Assembly: GCA_013339895.1 (NCBI GenBank)
Contig: JABACO010000016.1
Span: 3,367,767-3,431,766 of the forward strand
Source: Ephydatia muelleri
Lineage: Eukaryota > Porifera > Demospongiae > Spongillida > Spongillidae
DNA: 64,000 nucleotides
Direction of reading: 5' to 3'
Shown here: in pieces, positions 1 to 11,905 of the stretch
Position numbering within the stretch: position 1 is the first letter of the stretch
Layout: each line of letters opens with the position of its first letter
The notes under the pieces: generated by a model
What the model saw: only the letters and a program-made list of their open reading frames with translations
Told to the model about the DNA's origin: nothing
The model's database searches: none
Position numbers and translations under genes: made by a program

Positions 1-155
1 TGGAGTTCACTGGATCCAGGTGCAGGCCAAGCTAATAGAAGGTACCACAGCTATCCAGGAAGCAGCATGAGGATCAGACAGAGCTAGGAGGCGAGCTTTG
101 TTAGCAATGGAAGATGCCCCAGACAAAGAACGAAGAATATGTTTTTCCCTGACAT
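1..155 (-). pseudogene. Retroelement ORF fragment (upstream part of CCHC/endonuclease C-terminus), runs off left edge
   Basis: Read on the minus strand the first ~155 bases give SLSGASSIANKARLLALSD, then HAASWIAVVPS, then after a one-base frame change LGLHLDPVNS. The last part matches the LGLHLDPPVFQ start of the related fragment at 4846-5517, so this is the piece just upstream of the zinc-knuckle of the same family. It points out of the window at base 1. The frame change makes it a remnant. Family assignment rests on comparison with the two fuller copies in this window. Confidence 0.6.
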
Positions 156-589
156 GACTCCCTTGTAACACTGAGGTAGGTAGCTTTAAGTGACTTTATA
201 GTAACTAGCAGTTTGGTTGTACTGATACATATCTTTAATAAGGTTTTGATTACCATCCTCACAACCTGAACTACACAGTGATGCTATACAAGCTGCACAA
301 GAATGGGTACAAAGAGAGTGGAGACCAAACCACCATAAGCTGTGGCGCCAAGCAACATATGCATCTTGTGTATCTACTGCCATGAAGCACTGTCCTACAT
401 CATTGTCACAATGAGAGTGGCTTGTGCAAAGTAAACCAACCTTCAGTAGTTGCCACAAATGTGTAAATAACCACAATATATTTTTAACCCCATTATCTAA
501 TATCCTTCAAATGTTAGAAGTAAATACAAAATGAAAGGGCACTTGATCATGCATTATAGATTACAATTTAATGCATCATTTATTAACAC

Positions 590-768
590 ACTGTATAATA
601 ATAAATTGCATTTGTTGGGTAAACATCTAACCAAAGTGGCCCTGGCAATGGCTTGAACCAGGGTGAAATTGAGCCTCCTGTGGCAGGAGGTGATGGCAAT
701 GCTGGAAGAGAGGTGTGAGAAGGTGCCGTTAGCCTCCTTGCCCCAGTTATCATATGTCTCCACAGCAA
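590..768 (-). pseudogene. Retroelement C-terminal fragment, minus strand
   Basis: The minus strand reads VAVETYDNWGKEANGTF and, further on, RLNFTLVQAIARATLVR. These match VVETYGAWGKEA and RLNLNLVCANATAILSR at the C-terminus of the fragment at 4846-5517. A short stretch between the two blocks is missing here. A plausible splice acceptor (TTTAATGCAG) lies immediately 5'. This is the end of one copy; the fragment at 1-155 is the start of another copy in the same orientation. Confidence 0.6.
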
Positions 769-779
769 CTGCATTAAAC

Positions 780-2660
780 AAAATAAACAAAAATCAAATT
801 AATAATTGCATAATGTGGATAAATTGCTATAACAATTTCCACTCAACAAATCATATGATTTTCTTATTGAGTATTCAGTGAATAAATATCCTGCTTTTCA
901 TTAGAAAAAACATTATAACTGTATGATTTTTATTCCATAGTTATTAAGCAAATAAGTATACTTACGGCTATTGCGACTAGAAACAGCATTTTTGTACATG
1001 TAAGTTTAGCATATGAATATTACTGAGCTCAGACCCAAGATTGGTCAGGCCATCTGCCACCACTGCAATTCGGTACCAGCGGCTGGGTTGCTTTTAATTA
1101 TATGCTACTGCAAGTAAGTTTTGATGCACTTTGCAGCAATCTAAAATTTGTAATTCCGTACATAAGTGTGGACGTGGAAATATACCATTATACTTATAAA
1201 TAAAATGTAAAAAATATATAAACGTATTACATATCTTTTGCAAGTGTGAGAAGTCTAAGGTCACGAACTTAATAGAATGGAATTACATGCACAGACACTA
1301 CAGATATACAATACTAGTCACGCACATTATAAAGTTCCCAGGGAAATGCCTGCTGACTGTGGTTAACACAAAAGTTGATCTCATACGGTCGTGCACCCTA
1401 TGCTACACAAGCAAGGCATTCTCAATGACTCTTTATGATTAAAGGAGAAGTTTGCTACTAGGAACAACTTCACAAGTTAACGTGGAATTTCCAATTTCTT
1501 ATGTTTAATGAACATTGTCAATTTCACTCAAGATATCTCCTAAATCTTGAAGACTCTTCTATTTTTCTCTTGTGGAATTAAATACAAGCATTTCACACTA
1601 CTAAGATTAACTGATTTCTTCATAAGAAATATTGCAAGTCAAGCCAATTTTCTAAAAACGTTTATACACTATGGGAAATTTGCTACTTCAAGGTTCGGAG
1701 TGAACAACAAGGCTATAATTTATTTAATGGTAATTTTTATTCACAATGTGTTGTACAGCTAAATATTTAACAGTTAAATCTATCAAAGTTTCCACAATAG
1801 CATACGTGCATAGTTCACCCAATAGCATACATGCATGTAGCCTATTCATAGCATATACAAAGCCTACATAAAATCAAAGTTCTCAGACACTATTTATCTG
1901 TCTGCAGTGTATAGGTTTAGCTAGCCTGTTGGACTTCGATAATGTTATATTCCCTAGAATAATACAATTTCTATGCACTGTTACACTGATCCAAGGAGTC
2001 CATGTACCACTGTAAGTTCCAACGCACCACTCAATTGGGATGAGATCTTCCTCCATCACCGCAATTTATCATTAAGACCTAACGCCACAATTGCCCTATT
2101 TCAATATTACTGCATTCGTTATGAATGTCGTTTAATTTAAAATCACACATTTCAGTAAATTCTTGAGATTTCAATACAATTTAATTAATCTTGTATTTAT
2201 TGTTGTTTGTGTATTCCCTGTAACGTTAAAATAAATATGATGCAATTAAAGAAATTTTTATTATTTTAAGAATAAATATTTTATATAGAAAATTCAAAGC
2301 GTAAATTACAAACGATCTTGAAATTTCAAAACACACATTTTAATAACGATCACATAGTATAATTATAAAATTCAGTGTATATTGAAATTTGAATCCACAC
2401 ATTTCAAATCTTAAATTACAGAGCATATTATACAGCATAGATAAATTTTTGAAATTTCTTTAAATTCTAAAAGATCTAGATCATTTACCTAAATTGACTT
2501 CTGGATAGAGCAGGGCATACTCTATCCTCCTTCAGAGGCTCTTGGTGGCTGTGCAAAGAGGAAATGCTATGGGTTTATTGGGCTCAGACCAGATGGAAGA
2601 CATTTTTAGTATAACTATGTTCGTTTCTGTATGCCAACTTTTGTAGTTAATGTTTATAAT
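780..2660. other. AT-rich stretch without recognisable genes
   Basis: No open frame here resembles a known protein and no RNA gene was recognised. The sequence is AT-rich with short runs of A and T. The short + strand frame at 1547-1762 has no recognisable motif and is most likely chance. Confidence 0.5.
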
Positions 2661-2671
2661 TAATAATAACC

Positions 2672-2740
2672 CTTTGGGTCACCATGCTTTGACATGCAAG
2701 CATGGTGGTGATGTGGTCACCTGTCACAACAGGCTTCGGT
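2672..2740 (+). pseudogene. Small remnant of the retroelement zinc-knuckle
   Basis: The + strand reads LGHHALTCKHGGDVVTCHN and then RLR, matching LGHHAVTCKYGGDVVTRHN at 4970-5030. Only this piece of the CCHC region is left, and the sequence on both sides no longer matches. From about 2740 to the start of the duplicated segment near 3480 I recognise nothing else. Confidence 0.6.
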
Positions 2741-3878
2741 TTGAAATATAAAAGTACACCAGATGGTGATTATATTCTAAATCACAAAAGTGAAGGTTGG
2801 AATTTAAACGTGTAAAATATGATTCCGTGTCCAGTGCATTCCCTGGAATTACATCTTTAACACTCATTATTACCTGCTGGTAATCTTTCTGTTAACTTGT
2901 GCTGGTAGTCTGCATATGGCTAGGTTTATTTTATATTCAGTGCATTGATGATACCAACTTCATAATTTTCATCATTTAGTTTATCTGTTCATTTGTTGCC
3001 ATTTGCCACTGGCAGGTTTTTTTCTAATGTAAATTTACAGGTGGTAAAACTAATTCACTTATATTGTATACTTTACCTCAGGCATTTCCTTGATTGAGTT
3101 GGTTATGACGCTCAATCAATTTCACAGGCAGACTTGTGGTGCTACCTGATGTACTGTCTGTTTGTAATAATATACTCAGAGAGGGTGTTTACTTCAAGCT
3201 CAAATCAAAATCTTCGTTGTTTTTAATAATACTCTGACTAAAAACACACTGGCTGTGTGCATTGTATTATAACTTCGCATATTTGTCAAATTGTAGTAGA
3301 TTCTGCTTTGATGGCACTTGAAATGTAGCAAAACGCCATCTTTATTTGCTATAAAGATAGCTTAAAATGAAATCAGCATTGCCTGCAGATGATGCAAAAG
3401 ATTAGGATAGGGAGCAAGAGAAAGAGGAAGAGGAAGAAAGAGCGGATAAAAGCTAGTGAATTAAATAACAGTAACTGTATAACTAAAACCACTTTTTTTT
3501 TCTGTTCGTAAACTGTCCTAAATCTTATTTATATAAATGTACCAGTTATCATTCCACTGTAGAATTTCCCATTTAGCCACTCATTAAGTTTTAGTGTTTT
3601 CTGTGCTGGGGGATATTATTACATTGAATTCCTCAGTGTTACATGTACATGGCTAACGCGCGTTTCACCTTTAACAGAAAAGTATTTAGTTCTGTAATCC
3701 ATACTCATACATCCTAACGCATTTGTTTTGTGCACCAAAGTGTGTGTTAAGAAAGAAAGTGGCGATACAGGAAAGGGGGCGGCCTTTAAAAAATATTTGG
3801 GCCTCCATCCTCCGCCTTCTTCAGTTACTACATTACAGTACTTCTATCAAAACAATACGCATGCGCACTTACCTCGCG

Positions 3879-4500
3879 CTTGAATTTATATTGTTTGTGA
3901 ATGCCAAGATTCTGTGTCACACTCACCGAATAAACACATATTCAGGGAATTACATGTGGGTGTTTTCACCTCATGGTTTCGTGACTAGAGGCGAATCTTT
4001 TTCATCCGGGATCGAATCTTGTATAATTAGCAGCTACTTGAATTTGTATGGTTTGTGAATGCCAAGATCATGCAGCTCAGCTACGAACTCATGATCAGAT
4101 TATAACGATGTATTGAGTTTTCACACCTCATGCTTTCCGGTGAATCTTTTTCATCTGGGATCGATAACATGCAATGACCATTGGTCGCCTGATTTGTATA
4201 ATTTTTAAATGCCAAGAGTCTGCGTTAGCAAAAAAAACATGTATTCACGCAGTTTTGTACCTGGTTTGAGGCGAAACTTTTTCATCCGGGATCGATCTTG
4301 TAAAACACTTTCCATTGGTATAGCTATGTGTACTTAAATTTGTATGGTTTGTCAATGCCAAGATTCTGTGTACGAACAAAACAAGGATAGCTTGTATGAA
4401 AATTACTTGGGTATTCACAACCGCATGGTTCGTGATAAGAGGGATCAAATTTTATTACCACTGACCATTTAGCTACCTGTATTTGTAGACGGTTTGTGGA
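3879..4500 (+). repeat. Diverged ~150-bp tandem array (about 4.5 units)
   Basis: Each unit begins near TTGTATGGTTTGTGAATGCC and ends near GGCGAATCTTTTTCATCCGG. Units start at about 3879, 4034, 4190, 4334 and 4478. They differ by many substitutions and small indels, so the array is old. Copy B of the segmental duplication carries only the first unit (about 30903-31030). Confidence 0.8.
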
Positions 4501-4764
4501 TGCCACGTGACACTCAGCGACGTATTCAACCTATAGCAATCGATATTATCTATGGCCAGGCACTTATTTTAAAAAGTACTAGGTACATGTACGGTACGAA
4601 TGTCGATAGTCGGGTTTTGATCCTAGCTAGTCAGTTTAATCGCCGATATAATTCATTACTCATGATCAATTATTAATGGTTGGAGAGAATAGTTATTTCA
4701 TTAGCGTTGGGTTTAGAAGTGCTCTCTGATGGATAATGCTTACGTAAACAGGTCTGGGTACGAA

Positions 4765-4840
4765 ACTACTTGAGAACCGCCACATCTTCCGGTAGAAGCG
4801 TTCAAATCGCTTCAAATTTGGTGTATACAGAGATGGATTT
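4765..4840. repeat. Fragment of the long foldback repeat family
   Basis: The motif GGTAGAAGCGTTCAAATCGC followed by TTCAAAT..GGTGTATAC is shared with 39377-39480 and with both arms of the foldback element at 48625-49260. It lies just upstream of the retroelement fragment at 4846. Confidence 0.5.
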
Positions 4841-4845
4841 CAGTT

Positions 4846-5517
4846 GTGCCCTCTGAGAACTTGGGGCTTCACTTGGATCCCCCTGTTTTCCAGGTGGCCA
4901 TCAAATGGTGGCTTGGACTTGACACCTCAGAGGGCTCCCAATGTGCACTGTGCCCAGGTAGTACACTTGATCACCTTGGCCACCATGCAGTTACCTGCAA
5001 GTATGGTGGAGATGTGGTCACTCGCCATAATAGGATTAGGGGCATCCTGGTAGAGACCTGTCGTCGGGCGCACATAGGGGTTAAGGTAGAAGTTGGCAAT
5101 AATCTTAGCAGAGACCACAGCAAGACCCGTCCAGCTGACATCTTACTTCCCAACTGGTTCTTGGGCAGAACTGCAGCATTAGATGTGAGCATCACCTCCC
5201 CGCTTAATCCTGTCACTTTGTTGGAAGCGGGAGTGTCGGCCACCGCTGCAGCCCAGGCCACCGAGGCTAGGAAGCACCAAGCCGATGACCCTAAATGTTC
5301 TGAACTAGGTTGGGTATGTGTCCCTATGGTAGTGGAAACCTATGGGGCTTGGGGAAAGGAAGCCACAGCCATCATCTCTTCTGTAGCCTCCAGACTTGCC
5401 ACCTCCACATGCCGGCCAAAGTCCACCATACTCCACGAGATCTATGGTCGGCTGAATCTCAACCTTGTGTGTGCCAATGCCACAGCTATCCTTTCTAGGA
5501 TAGAACCTCCGCCATAA
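4846..5517 (+). CDS. Retroelement C-terminal ORF fragment: CCHC knuckle plus PD-(D/E)XK-like endonuclease
   Basis: An open frame of 223 codons. At residues ~34-50 is a zinc-knuckle-like CALCPGSTLDHLGHHAVTC. At ~97-116 is the pattern RPADILLPNW followed by ALDVSITSP, which fits the (R/K)PD..D core of the restriction-like endonuclease of R2-type non-LTR retrotransposons. The conserved tail LGWVCVPMVVETYGAWGKEA follows. The order knuckle-then-endonuclease at the C-terminus of a reverse transcriptase ORF is typical of that class, but no reverse transcriptase is present here, so this is a 5'-truncated copy. Four other pieces of the family lie in the first 6 kb. Family-level naming is inference; expression is not expected. 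Confidence 0.65.
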   Translation: MPSENLGLHLDPPVFQVAIKWWLGLDTSEGSQCALCPGSTLDHLGHHAVTCKYGGDVVTRHNRIRGILVETCRRAHIGVKVEVGNNLSRDHSKTRPADILLPNWFLGRTAALDVSITSPLNPVTLLEAGVSATAAAQATEARKHQADDPKCSELGWVCVPMVVETYGAWGKEATAIISSVASRLATSTCRPKSTILHEIYGRLNLNLVCANATAILSRIEPPP

Positions 5518-5585
5518 ACCTTTTATTATCTGGTGCATATATATTTTGAAATAAGGATGTAAATAAAAATTTATGCCTGTATTGC

Positions 5586-6023
5586 AGGTCAAATAGAGGC
5601 AGGTAGTGGCTTGGATGTTGAGGGAAGCCGCACACGCCCCGCAGATATCTTGCTGCCTAATTGGGAGTTTGGCAACCTGCCGCATTGGATTTCACCATCA
5701 CATCAGCGCTAAATCCTTCTACTTTGAATGAAGCGAGTGTGATGGCTGGGTTTGCTGCGTCGGCTGCTGAAATTCGCAAGCATGTCGCCAACGACGAAAA
5801 ATGCAGTCGTCTGGGCTGGGTCTGTATCCCCTTATCAGTGGAGACGTATGGTTGTTGGGGAGAAGAAGCTGGTAGATGTCTTGACAGACTCGCCACGCGG
5901 ATTGCCACTCGAACAGGCTGTCCCAAGTCTTCTGCGGTGTCTGGGCTTTATGGAAGACTAAGTATTGGCCTGATCAGGGCCAACGCTAGGGCATTACTGG
6001 CTAGGTCGTCTTCACTTTCGTAA
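5586..6023 (+). pseudogene. Second + strand copy of the retroelement endonuclease tail, frameshifted
   Basis: After a good splice-acceptor-like stretch (CCTGTATTGCAG) the frame reads RPADILLPNWEFGN, then needs a one-base shift near 5674 to continue as AALDFTITSALNPSTLNEAS and on to LGWVCIPLSVETYGCWGEEA. It starts only ~70 bases after the stop of the copy at 4846-5517 and repeats the part of it from about residue 77, so the two are tandem pieces of the same family. They differ enough to be separate old insertions or an old duplication. Confidence 0.65.
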
Positions 6024-7212
6024 AGACTTTAAGTACATGTAGGTGTGTTGTATATGAAATGTATTATGAAGTCAATGAATTGTATGTAAAATAAAATAAT
6101 GTAATGCATTTGCGATAATGCTTACGTAAACAGGTGTGTATCCGTAGTCTGGGGACCCGACTGATGGTTACAGGTTTTGTGCAGCAGTGGTATCATGAAA
6201 ATCATTAGTTATGGCGAATAATCTTGCTATCCTCTTGTTTGTGGAAATGACCTTACGTCCCTTACGAAGACGGACTCAACAATGTCATCAAGTGTTGTAC
6301 GGTTATGGCGAATGTTCGCGCAAGGTGAGCGGTCGCTGGGAGGTTTCACACCTGATATTGTTGAGGATTTGTTTGACCCTGTTACCTGTAAAATGTGCCG
6401 TGCACGCTTCAATGCCTACATCAATATTATTGTTGTGAAGCTTTGAACCAATGCATGCATGCATGCATGCCCAAGACGTTACCAGCATGCATGGGCTTTT
6501 AAACACACAGCTTTTCATTTGCCAGTTTATAGCGATGAGAGGTGAAACCACAATAACAATGGACGGTCCTCTTCTTGAGTCTTACACAGGCGATCGAACA
6601 ATATAGGAAGGCATGATGCACAGGCAAAAAATAAACACTTCCCATAACCAGTTGGTAAATAAAGTCCCGTCCAGTAGCTATAGCCATGCTGAACTATTTC
6701 CAACCGAAGGCTCTCTAACTCAGTGAACCCACGTCTTTCCGCAGCATCAGCTTACGTCTTATATATATCGATCATTACAAACATGCACGTTGTAATTTAT
6801 TCATAACCGTCACGCTATAGTGTAATGACTACACATTCGTAGGTGGGGCTTCAGTGAGATTCATGCTAGCATGCTACTGCAAGAATTCTTGCAGTAGTGC
6901 ACAAACGGATGCGAGCATAGCATGTCGCCAGACCATCAGTCCGGTCCCCAGTCTACTTGGGTACGGACCCGTAGTGCTAGTGCAATAGATTTCACATAGC
7001 GAAATGATGTAGGACAAAGTGAACCGTTTAGAAGATATAGCAATCTGAGTTTTATAAACATAAATCCACAATGATCAAAATCGTTCCAATTATTGTATAG
7101 TAACACTCGTATAAAATCATTCTCACCACCAGTCTAGCTACAATACAAAACTAAATAAGAGTAACAGTCTAGTTTGACAGTTCTTAACTACATCACTTGC
7201 ACTACAAACAGG

Positions 7213-10200
7213 TTACATGCCCCTTCTCTGTTTGTCCTGATATAGAAAAATATGTTTCCAAACAGCAACAGCTTGGCTGTTCAATAGCTTCACTTCACCA
7301 AGCTGATCAAAATATTTCGCACCAAGAGAAATTCCATCAAAGGCTTGCAATGTATCTATGAGCCTGGGATGCAAATAATAATCAACAAACGCTTCAACAT
7401 TGATCCAACGGGTATTTAGTGCCACAACACTTACAACACTTATTAGAACACTTACAGGGTAACTAAATGGGTCAACTTACAACCATTCCAATTCCGATTG
7501 AGAATGCCGCAGGTGTGTTTCGATAAACTCAAACAGAAGTCCCAACAAAGGATCTATGGCATAGGAACGAAGCACTATATTAAGTGCTGATTCATGTCTT
7601 CATGTCAGAGCATCTGAAAATCCCTTATCCAACTGCTCAAAAGGCTCCTAAGAATTGTTATAGACAACAATACATTTTGCAGAAATCATGCAACTTGTGT
7701 CAAATTTATCTGTCCCTTCAGAGCTAGCTGCCTACCGAACTCAACAGAGATGGTTTGCCACAGAGATACAACATGCTTCAATCTGCAGCATTTTTGAGCC
7801 TGATTAGGATAAAAAAATTACACGTAATGGAGAATGCAGTGACGAACTACAGCTTACCACAGAACAAAATTGTTTGTCCATTCTTAGAGCTCTCTCAGCA
7901 TACTCTCCAAGGTTCTTGTCAGCTTTTGCACCCCCCGAAGACACAAATACCAATATGATCTCTATTGCATCCATGGCTTCCTTCAGCCTGTGCATCGATC
8001 TCAATTCATTAATGATCTGTTCTTGAAGCTCACGTGGCAAATTCTCCTGCAAAGTGAAATACAATTGTGATTATAAAATACATTGGTTGCATAATAATAG
8101 GAAGAGATAGTTAATGTGAAGAAGATTGCTTTTATATTCTACAACTATTTTTTATAAACCTTTATTGTAGGCTGGGCACTTGGAAATACATGTATCTTGC
8201 TATTTGTGTGTATAGTGCATTATCCATGTTAAAATCTCACGTTTACAATCTCAAGCTTTGTGATAGACAACTGTAAGAATGACGGATGCATCTTTCCTTT
8301 GTATTTCATGTATACACATTTACTTGAAGTGATTAATGCAGGACCAGAATGATGATACTTTGCCTCGAAATGTGCTAAATATAGTGCCAAGCAGTAAGTA
8401 CATGTTGAGAGAAAGAATGTGTACGACACGACGTTCACATTGCATTGAGAGAAACCAACAAGAATAAAAACTGAGGTAATGGTAACCGATACGTGAAAAC
8501 TCTCCAGTGACACTAACATTAGCACTCCTATCTGGATACAGTTCAACTAAACTCCATCAGAATTTACAACTGTACAGTAAGCATGGCTTCTAACGTTACC
8601 TATAGTACAGGGGTGGGGGTACTGGCTGGATCATACAATGTAATAAAGTTGGGCACATTGCCAAGGTGCATAAGCAAATCAATCAAGTGAGTAGAGCCAT
8701 GGTAGACAACCATAAGACCTATCCATTACATTTGTTCTACATCGGTATTACTTAACATGCAGCCAACATTACTCTAATGTAGGTTTACTGGTGGCTGGAA
8801 GCTTGCACTGCAACCATTCTAATATTGTGTAGAGAGCCTGATCTTGTCTAACTCTGATGGAACTCTATTGACCTAGTTCACATCTATCAACTATGAGAAA
8901 AATTGACATGAATAAGGCTAGCTGTACTAAATTCTTCCAACATTGTTGCAATGAGGAACCGGAGGGGTTAGAGCTAAGCTCCCAGTGAATACTATCCACA
9001 ATACTTGATGCAGCATGATTTTCAACATTCAATATTTATCTTGGCCCTGACATTCTTTTTATAGAAGGTATTTAAATACTATGAAGAGAATAGCACTGTT
9101 ATCAACACACTCTAAATTATCAAACACCTAGCTTTGGAGTCAACACATCCCAATGCTACAGAGGAATGATGAAGAAACGTCCTAGAGCTGTCAGCATACA
9201 CTGCACCTGGTGAACCTTCTTCCTGATTGCTCCAAATATGGCTTTTGTGTACCTGTCTTCTTTGAACACCACATGTGGTATCTCCAACATGATGTGAGGC
9301 TTGCCATAAATAAACCTGTCTAGGATGTGCTTTTCAAGTGCCGGAAAATCGTACTTGATCTGTTGTCCTTTGCCATAGGTCAGAGAGTAGTGACAGAGGG
9401 ACAAAACAATTGGTATCAGCTGATGCTCGTAATCCACAACATAACAGCTGTTCAGCTGCGTAATGGGAATTTTCTGCAATGTCTATTTTTTGCTAAAAGG
9501 AATAACCAGCTTTAACCACAAATGCACAATGGAACACACATTGCCATACACTTGGTCTCTGCATTTTGCCATGAATGTATTGTGTGTGCAGACTAGGAAA
9601 TCCACCAATGATGATGTACACACTCCTGCTCCAGTTGTGGTGGGGATGAGATAGTCCAGCTTTGTGTCCAGTGAGATTGATGGAATCAGATACTTGTGGT
9701 CAACTCTCAAACGAGCTAAAATGGAATGCAAGATTTATATATATTTAGCACAGGGGCACAATCATCTCACAATGTTCTGGAAGTCTCTCATGAACCAATT
9801 CCCAAGCCTTGGACAGACGTAAGACCAACTTTTGAAGGTGAACACGAGTCCCTTCCACTGAAAGGCAACAAACAGCTGAAGCATGCACCACAGTAGCACA
9901 TTTAATACCTTTCACGTTTTTGATTAATTGACCAATTGTCATTTTCCCGTCCTTTCGGTTGAATTGACCATCGCATTTGTTGTACAGGTACTGCTGCAAC
10001 TGGGCTATGTCTGGGAGATACTGTGTAGCTCTCAAATTGGGCTCCTGCAAGTAGTTAAATGAACTGATGGTTTAAAGTACTAATTAGGCAAACCTCCTGT
10101 AAAAATGAATTGAGCAAAGTATATCTTTTGTGATTCTCATTTGACAAAAGGTTTTGTGTAAGATGTTCCAGGGAAATTCTTGGCCTGTATATCCAGAAGT

Positions 10201-11669
10201 GTGGTTCCATACTCTTGTCATCTATCTTGGCTCTTTCATACACAGTGAAGAACAAACGGTCTTGATCTGGTGTAAAAAATAAAACCCCATTAATTGCTGT
10301 ATGCAAAATACAATGAGACATGAGAGGTGCGTGTGTATGTATTTAATATTCACATCTGCAGACAATATATGCTTGTGCTTTTGTGCACTTCTTATAGCTT
10401 CATATGCAGAACGTCTTTAAGTGGCCAACACTGCACAAATGCCTTGTTACATGTATGTGCACTGCAAATAAGAAATGATAACACACATGTAATTAAGAAA
10501 TAGACCTCATCATTGCACATTAATACTCAAGGCATAGCATCTGTCATAGATAAGTGTAATAATACTCTTGTACATGTGTGTGCCTGTCACATATCAAGAC
10601 AGAAAAAAGTATTCTAGAATGAGCTGCTTCACGCTAGGGCTATACACATTCGCTAAATTACATTGAATACCAACCTTTACTCTGGTCATTCAGCATTGCC
10701 TGCATTGTTGCTCCAACTCGTTGATCTAAATCCTATTGGACAAAAAACACATACATGTACGGTTAATATGGCACAATAGCAGACTTGGCAGTAAAAAAGT
10801 GATATTCTGAAGTTCATATTTAGAGAGAAACCCAGTCATGCCTTATCTGAACCTATCAATGACATCAATGCTGATGGCAAATATCATAACTTTACTGCTC
10901 ATGCAACTAGAGTTACAGTGCATGAAGATTTGGCATCATGCACAACGCTTCTTAACTCCCTAGACACCAACAGAACATTAATGGTCAAGATACAATTACA
11001 TTGTACCAGTACAAGATTAACAAAAAATAACACTGTTATTGGCATAGATCGTCTGAAAACAGCAACACAAAATGAGACCAAGAATAATGCTTTCTATCTT
11101 CATTCTAACAATTCCTGGTTGTAAGTGATTGTTTGACAAAGAGATTTATATTGATTAATATCATTCAAAACAAAACTATGCAAATTCTGGGGCACAGAAT
11201 ACTGACTTCAAACTAAGAACCTTTTCCCATCCACTTTAAACGATTAGCATATAGGATTGATGCCAATATAACCATTTTGAAGGAGACTAAAAATTATTAT
11301 TATTACGTACTACACACACATCAATATCCATCAAACCTTAAGGAAGGGATGTACATAGGTCTGGTTGAACAAAGCTTCCCATTTTTCACGATCAGGTCTT
11401 TGTGCTAATGCACCTAGACCTCGAGCAACATCCACTGTAAAAGAAACATTATAATGCACAACTCCCACACTATGCTGACATCTTGGGACATCCTTTACAA
11501 GTATGACGAGAAGAAAAAGATGAATGACCAGCACTGCTTCATCCACACTTATCCCGAGTGCTTTTCCCAACAGAGTTACATCCTTTTCAAGATGCCTCAG
11601 CAAGAACTCTGGAATGTCTTGTACGTTCAGGGCAGGCTTGATCACCTGCACCAGACCTGCAATCGCACT
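7213..11669 (-). pseudogene. RNF213-like 3' gene fragment, copy A (broken)
   Basis: Minus-strand exons at about 11669-11475, 11434-11341, 10731-10674, 10266-10095, 10045-9771, 9715-9207, 8046-7858, 7799-7710, 7647-7481 and 7363-7213 match the last exons of the RNF213-like gene at 38392-33884. Two lesions are visible. A TGG codon in copy B is TAG here (plus strand 9483-9485), a stop in the middle of the largest exon. The splice donor after the exon at 7710-7799 is AT instead of GT (7708-7709). The last exon has lost three codons in frame. The fragment starts abruptly at the 5' boundary of its first exon, next to a purine minisatellite, with nothing upstream to supply a promoter or N-terminus. 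Confidence 0.85.
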
Positions 11670-11705
11670 CTGCGAATAATAAATATATACGAGATTATTA
11701 AATAA

Positions 11706-11905
11706 TGTGCAGATAGGTAGGGAGGGAGGGAGGAAAGAAGGGAAGGGAGGGAGGAAAGAAGGGAAGGGAGGGAGGAAAGAAGGGAAGGGAGGGAGGAAAG
11801 AAGGGAAGGGAGGGAGAGGGAGGAAGTGAGGAAGGATAGAAGGGAAATGGAAAGGGAGGGAGTGAGAGCGAGGAAGGGAGAGGGAGCAAGGGAGCAAGAG
11901 GGTGT
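11706..11905. repeat. Purine-only minisatellite, ~22-bp unit
   Basis: Four nearly perfect units of GGAAAGAAGGGAAGGGAGGG plus AG, then degenerate G/A repeats to about 11905. One strand is almost pure purine with many GGG runs, so it could form a triplex or G-quadruplex. It begins where copy A of the segmental duplication stops. Confidence 0.85.

Larger units (their letters stand above)
3480..11692. repeat. Segmental duplication, copy A (partner 30495-38418)
   Basis: From the TAAAACCACTTTTT motif near 3485 to the exon ending at 11669, this interval matches 30495-38418 in the same orientation, base for base over long stretches with a few percent substitutions. The match covers the flanking sequence at 3480-4006, the landmark GATAATGCTTACGTAAACAG at 6114 (31068 in copy B), and all the minus-strand RNF213-like exons and introns to 11.69 kb. 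Large differences are a ~2.1 kb block at about 4007-6107 present only here, a 1.8 kb transposon present only in copy B, and a ~265-bp stretch near 6745-7005 absent from copy B. 6024-7212 holds no recognisable gene. Confidence 0.9.

Noticed and set aside
3723..4676. Short + and - frames in the 3.7-4.7 kb region
   Set aside because: They fall in the ~150-bp tandem repeat and its duplicate at 30.7-31.0 kb, which is noncoding.
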